The notes beneath the pieces were generated by a model, which worked only from the letters and a program-made list of their open reading frames with translations, made no database searches and was not told where the DNA came from. The translations under genes were made by a program, and so were the position numbers. 64,000 bases of DNA from Desulfuromonas sp964536375 (GTDB lineage: Bacteria > Desulfobacterota > Desulfuromonadia > Desulfuromonadales > Desulfuromonadaceae): contig CAZHXF010000001.1 of NCBI GenBank assembly GCA_964536375.1, positions 1 to 64,000 on the forward strand, in the 5' to 3' direction. Positions 51,520-60,317 of the stretch are shown here, piece by piece; the first letter of the stretch is position 1; each line of letters starts with the position of its first letter.

Positions 51520-53010
51520 TTAAGCGCGCTCGGCCTGATCACTGGCGGGAACGGCGCGCTTGAATGCCCAGGCTTCAATTTTTTTGATCTGCTCTGCCAT
51601 GGTAACCGAGATTGGTACGGTGCGACCGATGGACTCCATTATATCTCTGGGGGTCATTTGCCGCTGTGCGGCTAAAGCTTCGAAGCAGGCGCTGGATACT
51701 GCCTGCTCAATTTCTGCTCCGGAAAATCCTTTGCTGGAATGCGCCAGAGTTTGCGGATCAAAACTGTCCGTATTCAGACCATGGGCACCGAGGTGGATGC
51801 GGAATATCTCTTGGCGTTCAGCCAGCCCGGGCAGGGCGATATAGAATATCTCGTCAAACCGTCCCTTACGCAACACTTCGGCAGGGAGGGTTTCGATGGC
51901 GTTGGCGGTAGCCGCGACAAAAACCGGGCTGCTTTTTTCCTGCATCCAAGTTAGGAAATAACCCAGCACTCGCGCTGATGAACCTCCCCCAGATTTGAAC
52001 CCCTGTTCGGAAATCCCCGATTCGATTTCATCAATCCACAGTACGCACGGAGACATGGCTTCAGCTAACTGACAGGCGCGGTGCAAACTTTGTTCTGGGG
52101 TGCCGTGGGAGCCTGAGTAAATTGTTGCCATGTCGAGACGGAGTAACGGCAGGCTCCAGCGCGAGGCTATGGTCTTGACGAACAGGCTTTTACCGCAGCC
52201 GCTTATCCCCATTAACAAGACCCCGCTGGGCAGGTTTTGCCCCTGAGCCAGTTCGGTAGTGCCGAAGGCTTTTTCGCGCTTTTCCATCCACTTTTTGAGG
52301 TTGCCCATCCCACCTACCTGGCTATCTTTGAGGGTATTGTCGATAAATTCAATAATGCCAGTTTGCTCAAGAGCCTGTTTTTTATCGCGATGCAGCGCGG
52401 CAACCACTTCCTGCATCTGCTGGTTGCGGGTGAGCTTGGCAAGGCGCAACGCGCGCTCCAGGCGTACCAGATCGAGACCTTGAGCGGCGAGAACCATTTT
52501 GCGTAACGCGTCTTCCTGCCCAAGTATCTGATCGAGAAATGGATTGTTTTCGCGACTGCTCTGCAAATAAGCGGTTATCTCGGCGGCGTTGGGCATGGGT
52601 TGGGTGAGGTGAACGATATGGTTGCTCAGCGCGGTCGGGATGGCGATATCGCTGGCGATAAATACCAGACACTTGCGTACGTTGCTGCGTTGCTGGGAAA
52701 ATTGGATCAGCAGGCGCTGGATTTCCGGACTGTTATCCCAGTACCAGTGCATATCGAGAAAAATGTATACCCCATGCTCTGGCTGCGCTAATGCCCACTT
52801 GATAGCGCTGACTGGGTCGGACTTGCCATCCTGCGAGAAACCCTCATTGCAAGTCCATATCTGTGGTTCGCCCAACCCTTTGATGGCGCGGGCAGCAGCA
52901 GTTATTATCAGATTACAGGCGCGTTGCTCATTGTCGGTAGATATGGCCAGCAGTGGGGTGCCGGCAGCGACATGCTGGGCAAAGTTGTTTATGGTCAGGT
53001 TCTCGCGCAT
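51520..53010 (-). CDS. AAA ATPase of the Ycf46/SpoVK-like group
   Basis: 496 residues. The N-terminal half is a divergent nucleotide-binding-like region without a clear Walker A. The C-terminal AAA module has Walker A GISGCGKS (about 262-269), Walker B CVLWIDEIE (about 321-329), sensor region FVAATANAIETLP and arginine fingers in RKGRFDEIF. This two-part layout is that of chloroplast/cyanobacterial Ycf46-like ATPases; the biological role is unknown. It does not match FtsH or proteasome ATPases. It converges with ispG, separated by 22 bases. Confidence 0.85.
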   Translation of the reverse strand: MRENLTINNFAQHVAAGTPLLAISTDNEQRACNLIITAAARAIKGLGEPQIWTCNEGFSQDGKSDPVSAIKWALAQPEHGVYIFLDMHWYWDNSPEIQRLLIQFSQQRSNVRKCLVFIASDIAIPTALSNHIVHLTQPMPNAAEITAYLQSSRENNPFLDQILGQEDALRKMVLAAQGLDLVRLERALRLAKLTRNQQMQEVVAALHRDKKQALEQTGIIEFIDNTLKDSQVGGMGNLKKWMEKREKAFGTTELAQGQNLPSGVLLMGISGCGKSLFVKTIASRWSLPLLRLDMATIYSGSHGTPEQSLHRACQLAEAMSPCVLWIDEIESGISEQGFKSGGGSSARVLGYFLTWMQEKSSPVFVAATANAIETLPAEVLRKGRFDEIFYIALPGLAERQEIFRIHLGAHGLNTDSFDPQTLAHSSKGFSGAEIEQAVSSACFEALAAQRQMTPRDIMESIGRTVPISVTMAEQIKKIEAWAFKRAVPASDQAERA

Positions 53011-53222
53011 AGATACCTCTGGCTTAGGTTGGGTGGACTAGTGATGACAGGGAACAATAGCTACAATCTGTGGTGATTGTAGCAGCGGATAGGTTATTCG
53101 CCAAGCAACAGATTGTAGCTGATGCAACTGCTGGTGTTGCTGTTGCATTTTGGCGGGAAATAAGCTAGCGTTGTAAGATTAAATTGATGGCGCCGTAAAA
53201 ACTTACCAACTGCGGTGTTACT

Positions 53223-53323
53223 GCAAATGCTCTCACGGCTTCGGTGGACCTAAGTACGCCTCATTGTTCGACATTAGCGCGCCTTGCATGTGGCGTTTTT
53301 TGCTTAGCCGTGCGAAATTTTGC
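53223..53323 (+). promoter_or_regulatory. structured leader or repeat upstream of proS
   Basis: Outer pairing GCAAAT/ATTTTGC (53223-53228 with 53317-53323) and CACGGCT/AGCCGTG (53234-53240 with 53306-53312) would close a hairpin. Inside, CGCC/GGCG (53280-53283 with 53292-53295) is followed by six T residues (53296-53301), a weak terminator-like unit. Alternative folds could control proS read-through. The same structure would also fit a small MITE. No T-box motifs are seen. Bases 53011-53222 hold no gene. Confidence 0.4.
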
Positions 53324-53388
53324 TTTCTTGCGCAAGTATCAAAATTGAAGCACAAAATCATATAAAATATAAAGGAAGAATTGCCACT

Positions 53389-55104
53389 ATGCGTTTAACT
53401 AATTTTTTGCTCCCTACCTTGAAAGAGTCCCCTGCTGATGCCGAGATTGCCAGCCATAAACTGATGCTGCGCGCCGGGATGATCCGCAAGGTTGCGGCTG
53501 GTATTTATACCTATCTGCCTCTGGGCTTGCGCTCGGTGCGCAAAGTGGAACAGATTGTCCGTCAGGAGATGGAACGTGCCGGGGCACTGGAGCTGTTGAT
53601 GCCTATGGTGGTACCCGCTGAATTGTGGCAGGAGTCCGGGCGCTGGGAGCAGTATGGTAAAGAGTTGCTGCGTATGCGTGATCGAAAAGATACCCAGTTC
53701 TGCCTGAGCCCGACCCATGAAGAGGTTATTACCGATGTAGTGCGTGGCACTGTGCGCTCTTATCGCCAGTTGCCGCTCAATCTGTATCAGATTCAGGGCA
53801 AGTTTCGCGATGAAATCCGTCCTCGCTTTGGCTTGATGCGTGGGCGGGAGTTTATCATGAAGGATGCTTATTCCTTTGATCTTGATGACGCAGGGGCTGA
53901 CAGTTCTTATGATAAAATGTACCAGGCTTACCAGAATATATTCAAGCGCTGTGGTCTGAAGTTTCGGGCAGTAGAGGCGGATACTGGTAATATAGGTGGT
54001 TCCTCATCGCACGAATTTATGGTGCTGGCAGATTCTGGTGAAGACGCTATCGTCTCCTGTGGTAAGTGCGATTATGCTGCCAATGTTGAAAAAGCGCAGA
54101 TTCGCTTGGAACAGCAGGAAATCAGCCAGCCTCAGGGTGAAGTTACTCTGGTGGCAACGCCGGGCAAGAAAACCATTGCCGAGGTCGCTGAGTTTCTCAA
54201 TGTGGACACAAGTCGTTTGATTAAAACTCTGTTGGTGCAAACCGATAGTGGCGAGCGTTTAGCGGTTCTGTTGCGCGGCGATCATGAGCTTAACGAAATA
54301 AAGCTGTGCCGTATTTTGGATTGCCTTGAGGTCGAGATGGTGGAGGAGGCCGCCGTGGTGGAGATGACTGGTGCGCCCAGTGGTTTTGCCGGTCCTATCG
54401 GCTTGCAGTGTCGGATTATTGCTGATCACGCTGTGTGCTCCATGGTCGATTGTGTAGTCGGTGCGAATGCCAAGGATAGCCACTGCGTCGGGGTTAATCC
54501 TGGTCGTGATTTTCAAGTGGAACAATTTGTTGATTTGCGTCAGGCGCAAGCTGGTGATGGTTGCCCGCGTTGTAACGGATTATTACAGAGTTGGCGCGGT
54601 ATTGAGGTCGGGCACGTGTTCAAGCTCGGCAGTAAATATTCTCAAGCGATGGGGGCAACGGTACTGGATAGGAACGGTAAGGATGTCCCCTTAGTGATGG
54701 GTTGTTATGGCATTGGTATCGGGCGTACTGTGGCTGCCGCTATTGAGCAGAACCATGATGATAACGGCATTGTGTTTCCTATGCCCATAGCACCGTTTCA
54801 GGTGCTGATCACCTTGCTTAATCCCAAAGATGAGCAGGTGGTGAGCGCGGGTAATGAGCTGTATGGGCAGTTGTTACAAGCAGGAATTGAGGTGCTGCTC
54901 GACGACCGTGATGAGCGTCCGGGGAGCAAGTTCAAAGATGCCGACCTCATCGGTATTCCTATCCGGGTAACGGTAGGCAATCGCGCACTAAAAGAGGGTC
55001 AATTCGAAGTTCAATTGCGCGCAGGTGGTGAACGGGAAATGATGGCGATAGCTGAAACGGCAGCGTGGCTAATTGAAGAAGTGCAACGCCAACTTGCGGG
55101 ATAG
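53389..55104 (+). CDS. proS: prolyl-tRNA synthetase
   Basis: 571 residues, class II synthetase of the bacterial (long insertion) type. Motif 1 PLGLRSVRKVEQIVRQEM, motif 2 NLYQIQGKFRDEIRPRFG with GRQFIMKD-like REFIMKDAYSFD, and motif 3 MGCYGIGIGRTVAA are in place, with the editing insertion between (about 225-380). The ATG at 53389 gives MRLTNFLLPTLKE, the normal N-terminus; the frame open from 53320 is not supported by a ribosome binding site. The next gene starts 3 bases after it. Confidence 0.96.
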   Translation: MRLTNFLLPTLKESPADAEIASHKLMLRAGMIRKVAAGIYTYLPLGLRSVRKVEQIVRQEMERAGALELLMPMVVPAELWQESGRWEQYGKELLRMRDRKDTQFCLSPTHEEVITDVVRGTVRSYRQLPLNLYQIQGKFRDEIRPRFGLMRGREFIMKDAYSFDLDDAGADSSYDKMYQAYQNIFKRCGLKFRAVEADTGNIGGSSSHEFMVLADSGEDAIVSCGKCDYAANVEKAQIRLEQQEISQPQGEVTLVATPGKKTIAEVAEFLNVDTSRLIKTLLVQTDSGERLAVLLRGDHELNEIKLCRILDCLEVEMVEEAAVVEMTGAPSGFAGPIGLQCRIIADHAVCSMVDCVVGANAKDSHCVGVNPGRDFQVEQFVDLRQAQAGDGCPRCNGLLQSWRGIEVGHVFKLGSKYSQAMGATVLDRNGKDVPLVMGCYGIGIGRTVAAAIEQNHDDNGIVFPMPIAPFQVLITLLNPKDEQVVSAGNELYGQLLQAGIEVLLDDRDERPGSKFKDADLIGIPIRVTVGNRALKEGQFEVQLRAGGEREMMAIAETAAWLIEEVQRQLAG

Positions 55105-55107
55105 CCA

Positions 55108-56334
55108 ATGTATAAAGTAAATATTGATATTAGCGGTAGGGTGGATTTGCCCCGGCGAATAGTGGCTGCGTTAGAGTCACATGAGCTGGTGATTACGTCT
55201 GCGTCGACGCAGCACATTTTTCTGGCAGTAGATGGGGTCGGTGAGCCGAGCATGACTGCCTCTCTCGCCAGTGTCGGCGTCGCTGATGTGCTATCGTTTT
55301 TCAATATGTTTCGCAAAACTGGTATTTTGTATTTTGATCTATCTGATGGTGAACGCCGGGTATATTTTCAGGATGGCGAAATTATCTATGCCAGCAGTCA
55401 GCGTTTTGTGGAAGATATCGGCGAAATATTGTGTGAGTTGGGTAAGATTAAGCGCCCAGCGCTGACCGAGGTGCGTGCTAAAATGGAGCCAGGGTCGGTG
55501 TTGAGCAAAGTGCTGGTGCATGAAAATTTAATAGCAGCTCGTGACCTATGGTTGGCAACGCGTAGCCAAGTGGAGGCGATTGTGTACAATTTGTTCACCT
55601 ATGAAGATGGTGGCTGTTACTTTGTAGCGCAGGAGCTGCAGCGTGACGATATTGTCCGCTTGTCTATGAGTACGCAAAATTTGATCATGGAAGGTTTGCG
55701 GCGAATTGACGAGCGCGCTTTGTATTTGCGTAAATTGCGTTCTTTCGAAGAGGTTATAGCCTATAGCGGCAAATCTCCGGCAGGGCTAGAAGATGATGAA
55801 AAAGTGATCATGGGTTTTCTCTACTCTGTCTCGGCCACGGTTGGACAGTTGGTTTCTCGTAGCGGGTTATCGGAATTCGATGGTCTGCGTGTGCTCTACC
55901 AGTTGGCGGATAAGAAAATGATTGAGATTACCCCACCCACCCAGACACCATTAAATCCGGCGTTTCAGGAGTTGTTTGATGTGTATAACGGGGTACTGAA
56001 TCTGTTTTTTGAGTGTTTGAGTGGTTCACTACGAGGTTTTGTCGAAGATGTTAATCGCTTTTTGCGTGAAATTCCGCATCCTATGATCTATGTGTTACGC
56101 GGTGTCAGCCTAGAGAAAGATGGCACTGTAGATGGAGTCAAAATTGTCAAAAATCTCAGCGGGCTTGAGTTGCTTGAACAGAAAAAGCTGGTAGCCGAGG
56201 CGTTGAACGAGCTGATCTTTATGGAGAGCGCCATGGCACGGCGATCTTTGGGTGCGCAGGGAAGCGGTGAATTGATCAAACGCGTGCAGGAGATAATGGT
56301 TCGTGCTAAACGTTTGGTGGTTGAGGAGGGTTGA
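55108..56334 (+). CDS. DUF4388 domain protein
   Basis: 408 residues. The centre (about 60-150) contains VADVLSFFNMFRKTGILYFD, SDGERRVYFQDGEIIYASS and later LYQLADKKMIEI, the DUF4388 (PATAN-like) layout common in deltaproteobacteria and found in gliding and signalling proteins. The C-terminal half is helical and has no recognised domain. Function is unknown. It overlaps the promoter zone of neither neighbour: proS ends 3 bases before it and pyrF starts 3 bases after it, so they form one operon. Confidence 0.8.
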   Translation: MYKVNIDISGRVDLPRRIVAALESHELVITSASTQHIFLAVDGVGEPSMTASLASVGVADVLSFFNMFRKTGILYFDLSDGERRVYFQDGEIIYASSQRFVEDIGEILCELGKIKRPALTEVRAKMEPGSVLSKVLVHENLIAARDLWLATRSQVEAIVYNLFTYEDGGCYFVAQELQRDDIVRLSMSTQNLIMEGLRRIDERALYLRKLRSFEEVIAYSGKSPAGLEDDEKVIMGFLYSVSATVGQLVSRSGLSEFDGLRVLYQLADKKMIEITPPTQTPLNPAFQELFDVYNGVLNLFFECLSGSLRGFVEDVNRFLREIPHPMIYVLRGVSLEKDGTVDGVKIVKNLSGLELLEQKKLVAEALNELIFMESAMARRSLGAQGSGELIKRVQEIMVRAKRLVVEEG

Positions 56335-56337
56335 TCC

Positions 56338-57075
56338 ATGAAAGAACGGCTGATATTCGCTTTGGATGTTGATGATTTTGATCAGGCACGTCAATGGGTG
56401 CGCCTGTTGCACACTGAGGTTGGTGTGTTTAAGATAGGCAAACAGCTGTTTACTCGCTGTGGTCCAGATGTGGTGCACATGGTGCGCGAAGAAGGGGGCG
56501 AAGTGTTCCTTGATCTTAAGTACCACGACATTCCCAATACTGTGGCTAAAGCTGGAATCGAAGCGGCACGGCTGGGGGTAAAAATGTTCAATGTTCATGC
56601 TTTGGGCGGGGTCAGTATGATGCAGCGCACTGTTGCAGAGCTGAAACAGGCAGCAATAAGTGAGGGTTTTGCCCTGCCGATAGTGCTTGGGGTAACTATT
56701 TTGACATCGAGCTCCGATGCTGATCTTCAAGAGTTGGGAATATATAGGCCGGTAAGCGAAATGGTGCCGCTGTTGGCTAATTTGGCAAAACAGTCTGGTT
56801 TGGATGGTGTGGTTGCTTCAGCTCAGGAGGTGCCATTGATTCGTGCGGCTTGTGGTGGTGATTTTGTGGTGGTGACTCCCGGGGTGCGCCCACCTACTGC
56901 TAGCAAGGATGATCAATGTCGGATAATGACCCCGGAGCAGGCTATCAGAGCTGGTGCTGACTATCTGGTTGTTGGTCGTCCTATTTCTCAGGCTATCGAT
57001 CCGACCGCGGCTGCACGTGAGATTATAGAACAGATGACTGCTGGTGCTGAACCGGCAGTTAATGGGGTAGTGTAG
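56338..57075 (+). CDS. pyrF: orotidine 5'-phosphate decarboxylase
   Basis: 245 residues. It performs the last step of UMP synthesis. FALDVDDFDQA is at the N-terminus, and the catalytic DLKYHDIPNTV carries the Asp-Lys-Asp triad. TPGVRPPTASKDDQ and DYLVVGRPI close the barrel. GGAGG precedes the ATG. No other pyrimidine genes are near. Confidence 0.96.
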   Translation: MKERLIFALDVDDFDQARQWVRLLHTEVGVFKIGKQLFTRCGPDVVHMVREEGGEVFLDLKYHDIPNTVAKAGIEAARLGVKMFNVHALGGVSMMQRTVAELKQAAISEGFALPIVLGVTILTSSSDADLQELGIYRPVSEMVPLLANLAKQSGLDGVVASAQEVPLIRAACGGDFVVVTPGVRPPTASKDDQCRIMTPEQAIRAGADYLVVGRPISQAIDPTAAAREIIEQMTAGAEPAVNGVV

Positions 57076-57825
57076 GTGGCAGAGTATATATATGGTCTGA
57101 ATGCAGTGACCGAAGCTTTGGTGCAGCAGCGGGGTCTTACCACCGTGTGGGTAATCGCTGGCGAAGCCAAACAACGGATACAGATGGTTCTGGAGTTGGC
57201 TCAACAGCATGGGGTGGTTGTTAAGCAGGTGCCTCGCTTAACTTTGGAGCAATTGGTTGGTGATGTCGGTCATCAGGGTGTGGTAGCGAAACTCCAGCCA
57301 GCTGGAGCCAGTGTGTCGTTGGCGGCCGTGTTGCAAGCTGTGCCCAGTGGTAGCAGGTTTTTCTTGATCCTTGATGGGGTGACCGATCCGCATAATTTTG
57401 GGGCTCTGATTCGCTCCGCTGCCGCAGCTGGTTGTGAAGCGGTGATTGTTGCCAAGGACCGTTCCTGCCCAATGACTGCTGTGGTAGAAAAAGCAGCTGC
57501 TGGTGCCGTTGCGCACGTAAAAATTTGTCGGGTAACCAATTTGGTTCGAGCTATGGAAGAACTGAAGCAGGCCGGGGTGTGGATATACGGCTTAGCGGGG
57601 GAGGAGAGTAGCTCCATTTACTCGGTAGATTTAAGCGGTGACGTGGCCTTGGTAGCCGGTAGTGAAGGTAAGGGCTTGCGCCCGCTGGTGCGCAAAGGTT
57701 GTGATGGTATCGTCTCCATTCCCATGCCGGGCGCTATACAGTCCTTGAATGTATCGGTAGCCAGTGGTGTTGCCTTGTTTGAGGTGGTGCGCCAGAAACT
57801 GCTTCAGTTAAAGAGCTTGAAGTAA
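57076..57825 (+). CDS. rlmB: 23S rRNA (guanosine-2251-2'-O)-methyltransferase
   Basis: 249 residues of the SpoU family. It has an N-terminal substrate-binding domain (YIYGLNAVTEAL), then the knotted SAM domain: DGVTDPHNFGALIRSAAAAG, VAGSEGKGLRPLV and SIPMPGAIQSLNVSVASGVA. This is the RlmB pattern (Gm2251). It starts with GTG directly after the pyrF stop. It is the last gene before the tRNA-tuf operon promoter. Confidence 0.92.
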   Translation: MAEYIYGLNAVTEALVQQRGLTTVWVIAGEAKQRIQMVLELAQQHGVVVKQVPRLTLEQLVGDVGHQGVVAKLQPAGASVSLAAVLQAVPSGSRFFLILDGVTDPHNFGALIRSAAAAGCEAVIVAKDRSCPMTAVVEKAAAGAVAHVKICRVTNLVRAMEELKQAGVWIYGLAGEESSSIYSVDLSGDVALVAGSEGKGLRPLVRKGCDGIVSIPMPGAIQSLNVSVASGVALFEVVRQKLLQLKSLK

Positions 57826-57863
57826 CAGATTCGGAAGAAAAAAACAAAACCGATAAAAGGTTA

Positions 57864-57892
57864 TTGACAGCGGCAAGGTAATCATTTATAAG
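57864..57892 (+). promoter_or_regulatory. strong sigma-70 promoter of the tRNA-tuf operon
   Basis: TTGACA at 57864-57869 and TATAAG at 57887-57892 with a 17-base spacer, 87 bases before the first tRNA. Consensus match and position fit a strong stable-RNA promoter. Confidence 0.82.
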
Positions 57893-57978
57893 TCTCAACG
57901 CTTGGCGCACTTGAAGCTTTTATTTAGAAATTAATACTTGCAATGCCGAGGCCGGTGTTGTATAGATTGCGACTCTGT

Positions 57979-58054
57979 GCTGGCGTAGCTCAATAGGCAG
58001 AGCACCTCACTTGTAATGAGGATGTTGGGGGTTCAATTCCTCTCGCCAGCTCCA
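57979..58054 (+). tRNA. tRNA-Thr (UGU)
   Basis: 76 bases with encoded CCA. GCTGGCG/CGCCAGC acceptor stem, anticodon TGT in CACTTGTAATG, and GGTTCAATTCC T-loop. Confidence 0.97.
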
Positions 58055-58094
58055 AAGAAAAGTAAATGGGCGCAAGCCTTTCAGAACGTCCCCT

Positions 58095-58179
58095 GGAGGG
58101 GTTCCCGAGTGGCCAAAGGGATCAGACTGTAAATCTGCCGTCGTAGACTTCGGAGGTTCGAATCCTCCCCCCTCCACCA
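58095..58179 (+). tRNA. tRNA-Tyr (GUA)
   Basis: 85 bases with encoded CCA. It has the long variable arm of tRNA-Tyr, anticodon GTA in GACTGTAAATC, and acceptor stem GGAGGGG/CCCCTCC. Confidence 0.97.
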
Positions 58180-58286
58180 TAATTTCATATCGGACGAAAA
58201 CAGTCTGGCTAGTGCAGGAGCATGTTTGATGCGTTTACTGCCTAGTCGGGTTGGGCTAGTCCTTGGTGTAAAAGTCTGAATTTTGT

Positions 58287-58363
58287 GCGGGAATAGCTCA
58301 GTTGGCTAGAGCATCAGCCTTCCAAGCTGAGGGTCGCGGGTTCGAGTCCCGTTTCCCGCTCCA
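58287..58363 (+). tRNA. tRNA-Gly (UCC)
   Basis: 77 bases with encoded CCA. Acceptor GCGGGAA/TTCCCGC, anticodon TCC in CCTTCCAAG. Confidence 0.97.
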
Positions 58364-58394
58364 TTTAAGAACATGTAGTCTTAATCGGGATTGT

Positions 58395-58470
<76 letters not shown>

Positions 58471-58570
58471 CTGACTGTATGTTTATAATTCAGAAGGACT
58501 GTCGGAAAGAATCTTGTTGGCCGAAGTTTAATTATCGTGAAAATGTATTTAGATCGAGAGGAATAAGTTC

Positions 58571-59761
58571 ATGGCAAAGCAAAAGTTTGAAAGAAATAAG
58601 CCACATGTCAACATTGGTACAATTGGCCACGTTGACCATGGCAAGACAACATTAACTGCAGCGATAACCAAAGTAATGGCTGGTAAAGGTCTTGCTGAGA
58701 TGCGTGACTTTGATCAAATTGACAACGCTCCTGAAGAGCGCGAGCGCGGCATTACTATCGCCACCTCTCACGTTGAATATGAGACTGAAGCCCGTCACTA
58801 CGCTCACGTAGACTGCCCGGGTCACGCTGACTATGTTAAAAACATGATCACCGGTGCTGCGCAGATGGATGGCGCAATTCTGGTAGTATCGGCAGCAGAC
58901 GGTCCTATGCCACAGACTCGTGAGCACATCCTGCTCGCCCGTCAGGTTGGCGTTCCTGCTATTGTCGTATTTCTTAATAAAGCCGACATGGTCGACGACG
59001 AAGAGCTGATGGAGTTGGTAGAGCTTGAAGTGCGTGAGCTGCTTTCAGCTTATGACTACCCCGGTGATGATCTGCCGATCGTAGCAGGTTCAGCACTCAA
59101 GGCACTTCAGTGCGCTACCGGCGAGCCTGATGAGGATCCAATCCTTGAGTTGATGAAGCAGGTTGATGAATATATACCAGAGCCAGAACGTGCAGTAAAC
59201 CTGCCATTCCTGATGCCAGTAGAAGACGTATTCTCTATCTCAGGACGTGGAACAGTAGCTACAGGGCGTATCGAGCGCGGCATTATCAAAGTAGGTGAAG
59301 AAGTTGAGATTGTTGGCATGAAAGCCACCACCAAGACTACAGTAACCGGCGTGGAGATGTTCCGTAAGCTTCTCGATCAAGGCCAGGCTGGCGACAACGT
59401 TGGACTATTGCTGCGCGGTGTTAAACGTGAAGACATTGAGCGTGGGCAAGTACTGGCCAAGCCAGGCAGCATTACGCCCCACACTCGCTTTAAAGCAGAA
59501 GCATATATTCTGACCAAAGAAGAAGGTGGTCGTCATACGCCATTTTTCAAAGGCTACCGTCCACAATTTTACTTCCGCACAACAGATGTAACCGGAATCG
59601 TAGAATTGCCCGAAGGTGTCGAGATGGTAATGCCAGGCGATAACATCGCCATGGTAGTAGACATGATCACCCCGATCGCCATGGATAAAGAGCTGCGCTT
59701 CGCTATTCGCGAAGGTGGTCGTACCGTTGGTGCCGGTGTTGTTAGTGAAATTATTGAGTAG
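58571..59761 (+). CDS. tuf: elongation factor Tu
   Basis: 396 residues. It brings aminoacyl-tRNA to the ribosome. GTP-binding motifs GHVDHGKTTL, DCPGHADY and NKADMVDDEE are intact, and domain 2 and 3 motifs (SGRGTVATGRIERG; TPHTRFKAEAYILTKEEGG) follow. It lies 100 bases after the tRNA-Thr gene, as in tufB operons. AGAGG precedes the ATG. Confidence 0.98.
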   Translation: MAKQKFERNKPHVNIGTIGHVDHGKTTLTAAITKVMAGKGLAEMRDFDQIDNAPEERERGITIATSHVEYETEARHYAHVDCPGHADYVKNMITGAAQMDGAILVVSAADGPMPQTREHILLARQVGVPAIVVFLNKADMVDDEELMELVELEVRELLSAYDYPGDDLPIVAGSALKALQCATGEPDEDPILELMKQVDEYIPEPERAVNLPFLMPVEDVFSISGRGTVATGRIERGIIKVGEEVEIVGMKATTKTTVTGVEMFRKLLDQGQAGDNVGLLLRGVKREDIERGQVLAKPGSITPHTRFKAEAYILTKEEGGRHTPFFKGYRPQFYFRTTDVTGIVELPEGVEMVMPGDNIAMVVDMITPIAMDKELRFAIREGGRTVGAGVVSEIIE

Positions 59762-59826
59762 TTAAGTATTATATTTTCTTGCTTCATGGTCACCATGATT
59801 ATGGAGTATGAAAGCGGAGATAAAAC

Positions 59827-59976
59827 ATGAGTGACATAGTAACTCTTGCTTGCACCGAGTGTAAGCGCAGAAATTATACGACGACCAAGAACAAACGCAA
59901 TCTTCCAGATCGTCTGGAGTTTAAGAAATATTGTCGTTTCGACCGTCGTCATACTATCCATCGTGAGACTAAATAG
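59827..59976 (+). CDS. rpmG: 50S ribosomal protein L33
   Basis: 49 residues, too short to stand out among open frames but clear by sequence: CTECKRRNYTTTKNKRN, then LEFKKYCRFDRRHTIHRETK. The first CxxC pair is present; the second zinc pair is reduced to a single Cys (KYCRFD where many have CxxC). This is an intermediate between the Cys-rich and Cys-free L33 forms. GGAG lies 8 bases before the ATG at 59827. It stands between tuf and tRNA-Trp, as in many bacteria. Confidence 0.93.
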   Translation: MSDIVTLACTECKRRNYTTTKNKRNLPDRLEFKKYCRFDRRHTIHRETK

Positions 59977-60009
59977 CGACACGTTGAGTTAGTTGTTAAT
60001 TATTGTTGC

Positions 60010-60086
60010 AGGCCAGTAGCTCTAATGGCTAGAGCACCGGTCTCCAAAACCGGGTGTTGTGGGTTCGAGTCCCTCCTGGCCTGCCA
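60010..60086 (+). tRNA. tRNA-Trp (CCA)
   Basis: 77 bases with encoded CCA. Acceptor AGGCCAG/CTGGCCT, anticodon CCA in GTCTCCAAAAC. It lies between rpmG and secE, the common bacterial place. Confidence 0.97.
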
Positions 60087-60116
60087 ATTTAATTTGTCAT
60101 CTTTGAGGTTTCTATC

Positions 60117-60305
60117 GTGATAGCTAATGTCTCAGGTTTTCTGAGAAACGTTAAAAGCGAACTGGAAAAAGTAACTTGGCCTACCAAAAAGGATACCTAC
60201 GCTTCTACCTATGTAGTAATTGCTTTCGTAGTGTTGGTGGCAATTTTTCTTTGGGGTGTCGATAGTGTGTTGTCGGTGCTGATTAAAAAGTTGCTCAGTA
60301 TATAG
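60117..60305 (+). CDS. secE: preprotein translocase subunit SecE
   Basis: 62 residues, the short single-span form. The amphipathic N-terminal helix with VKSELEKVTWPTKKDT precedes one membrane segment (about 34-54). It starts with GTG after TTGAGG. SecE clamps SecY in the SecYEG channel. It lies 12 bases before nusG. Confidence 0.95.
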   Translation: MIANVSGFLRNVKSELEKVTWPTKKDTYASTYVVIAFVVLVAIFLWGVDSVLSVLIKKLLSI

Positions 60306-60317
60306 GACGCAATAATT

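Noticed and set aside
53040..53388. T-box leader upstream of proS
   Set aside because: No T-box sequence (TGGNACCGCG-like) or specifier-loop layout could be found. T-boxes are also rare outside Firmicutes.
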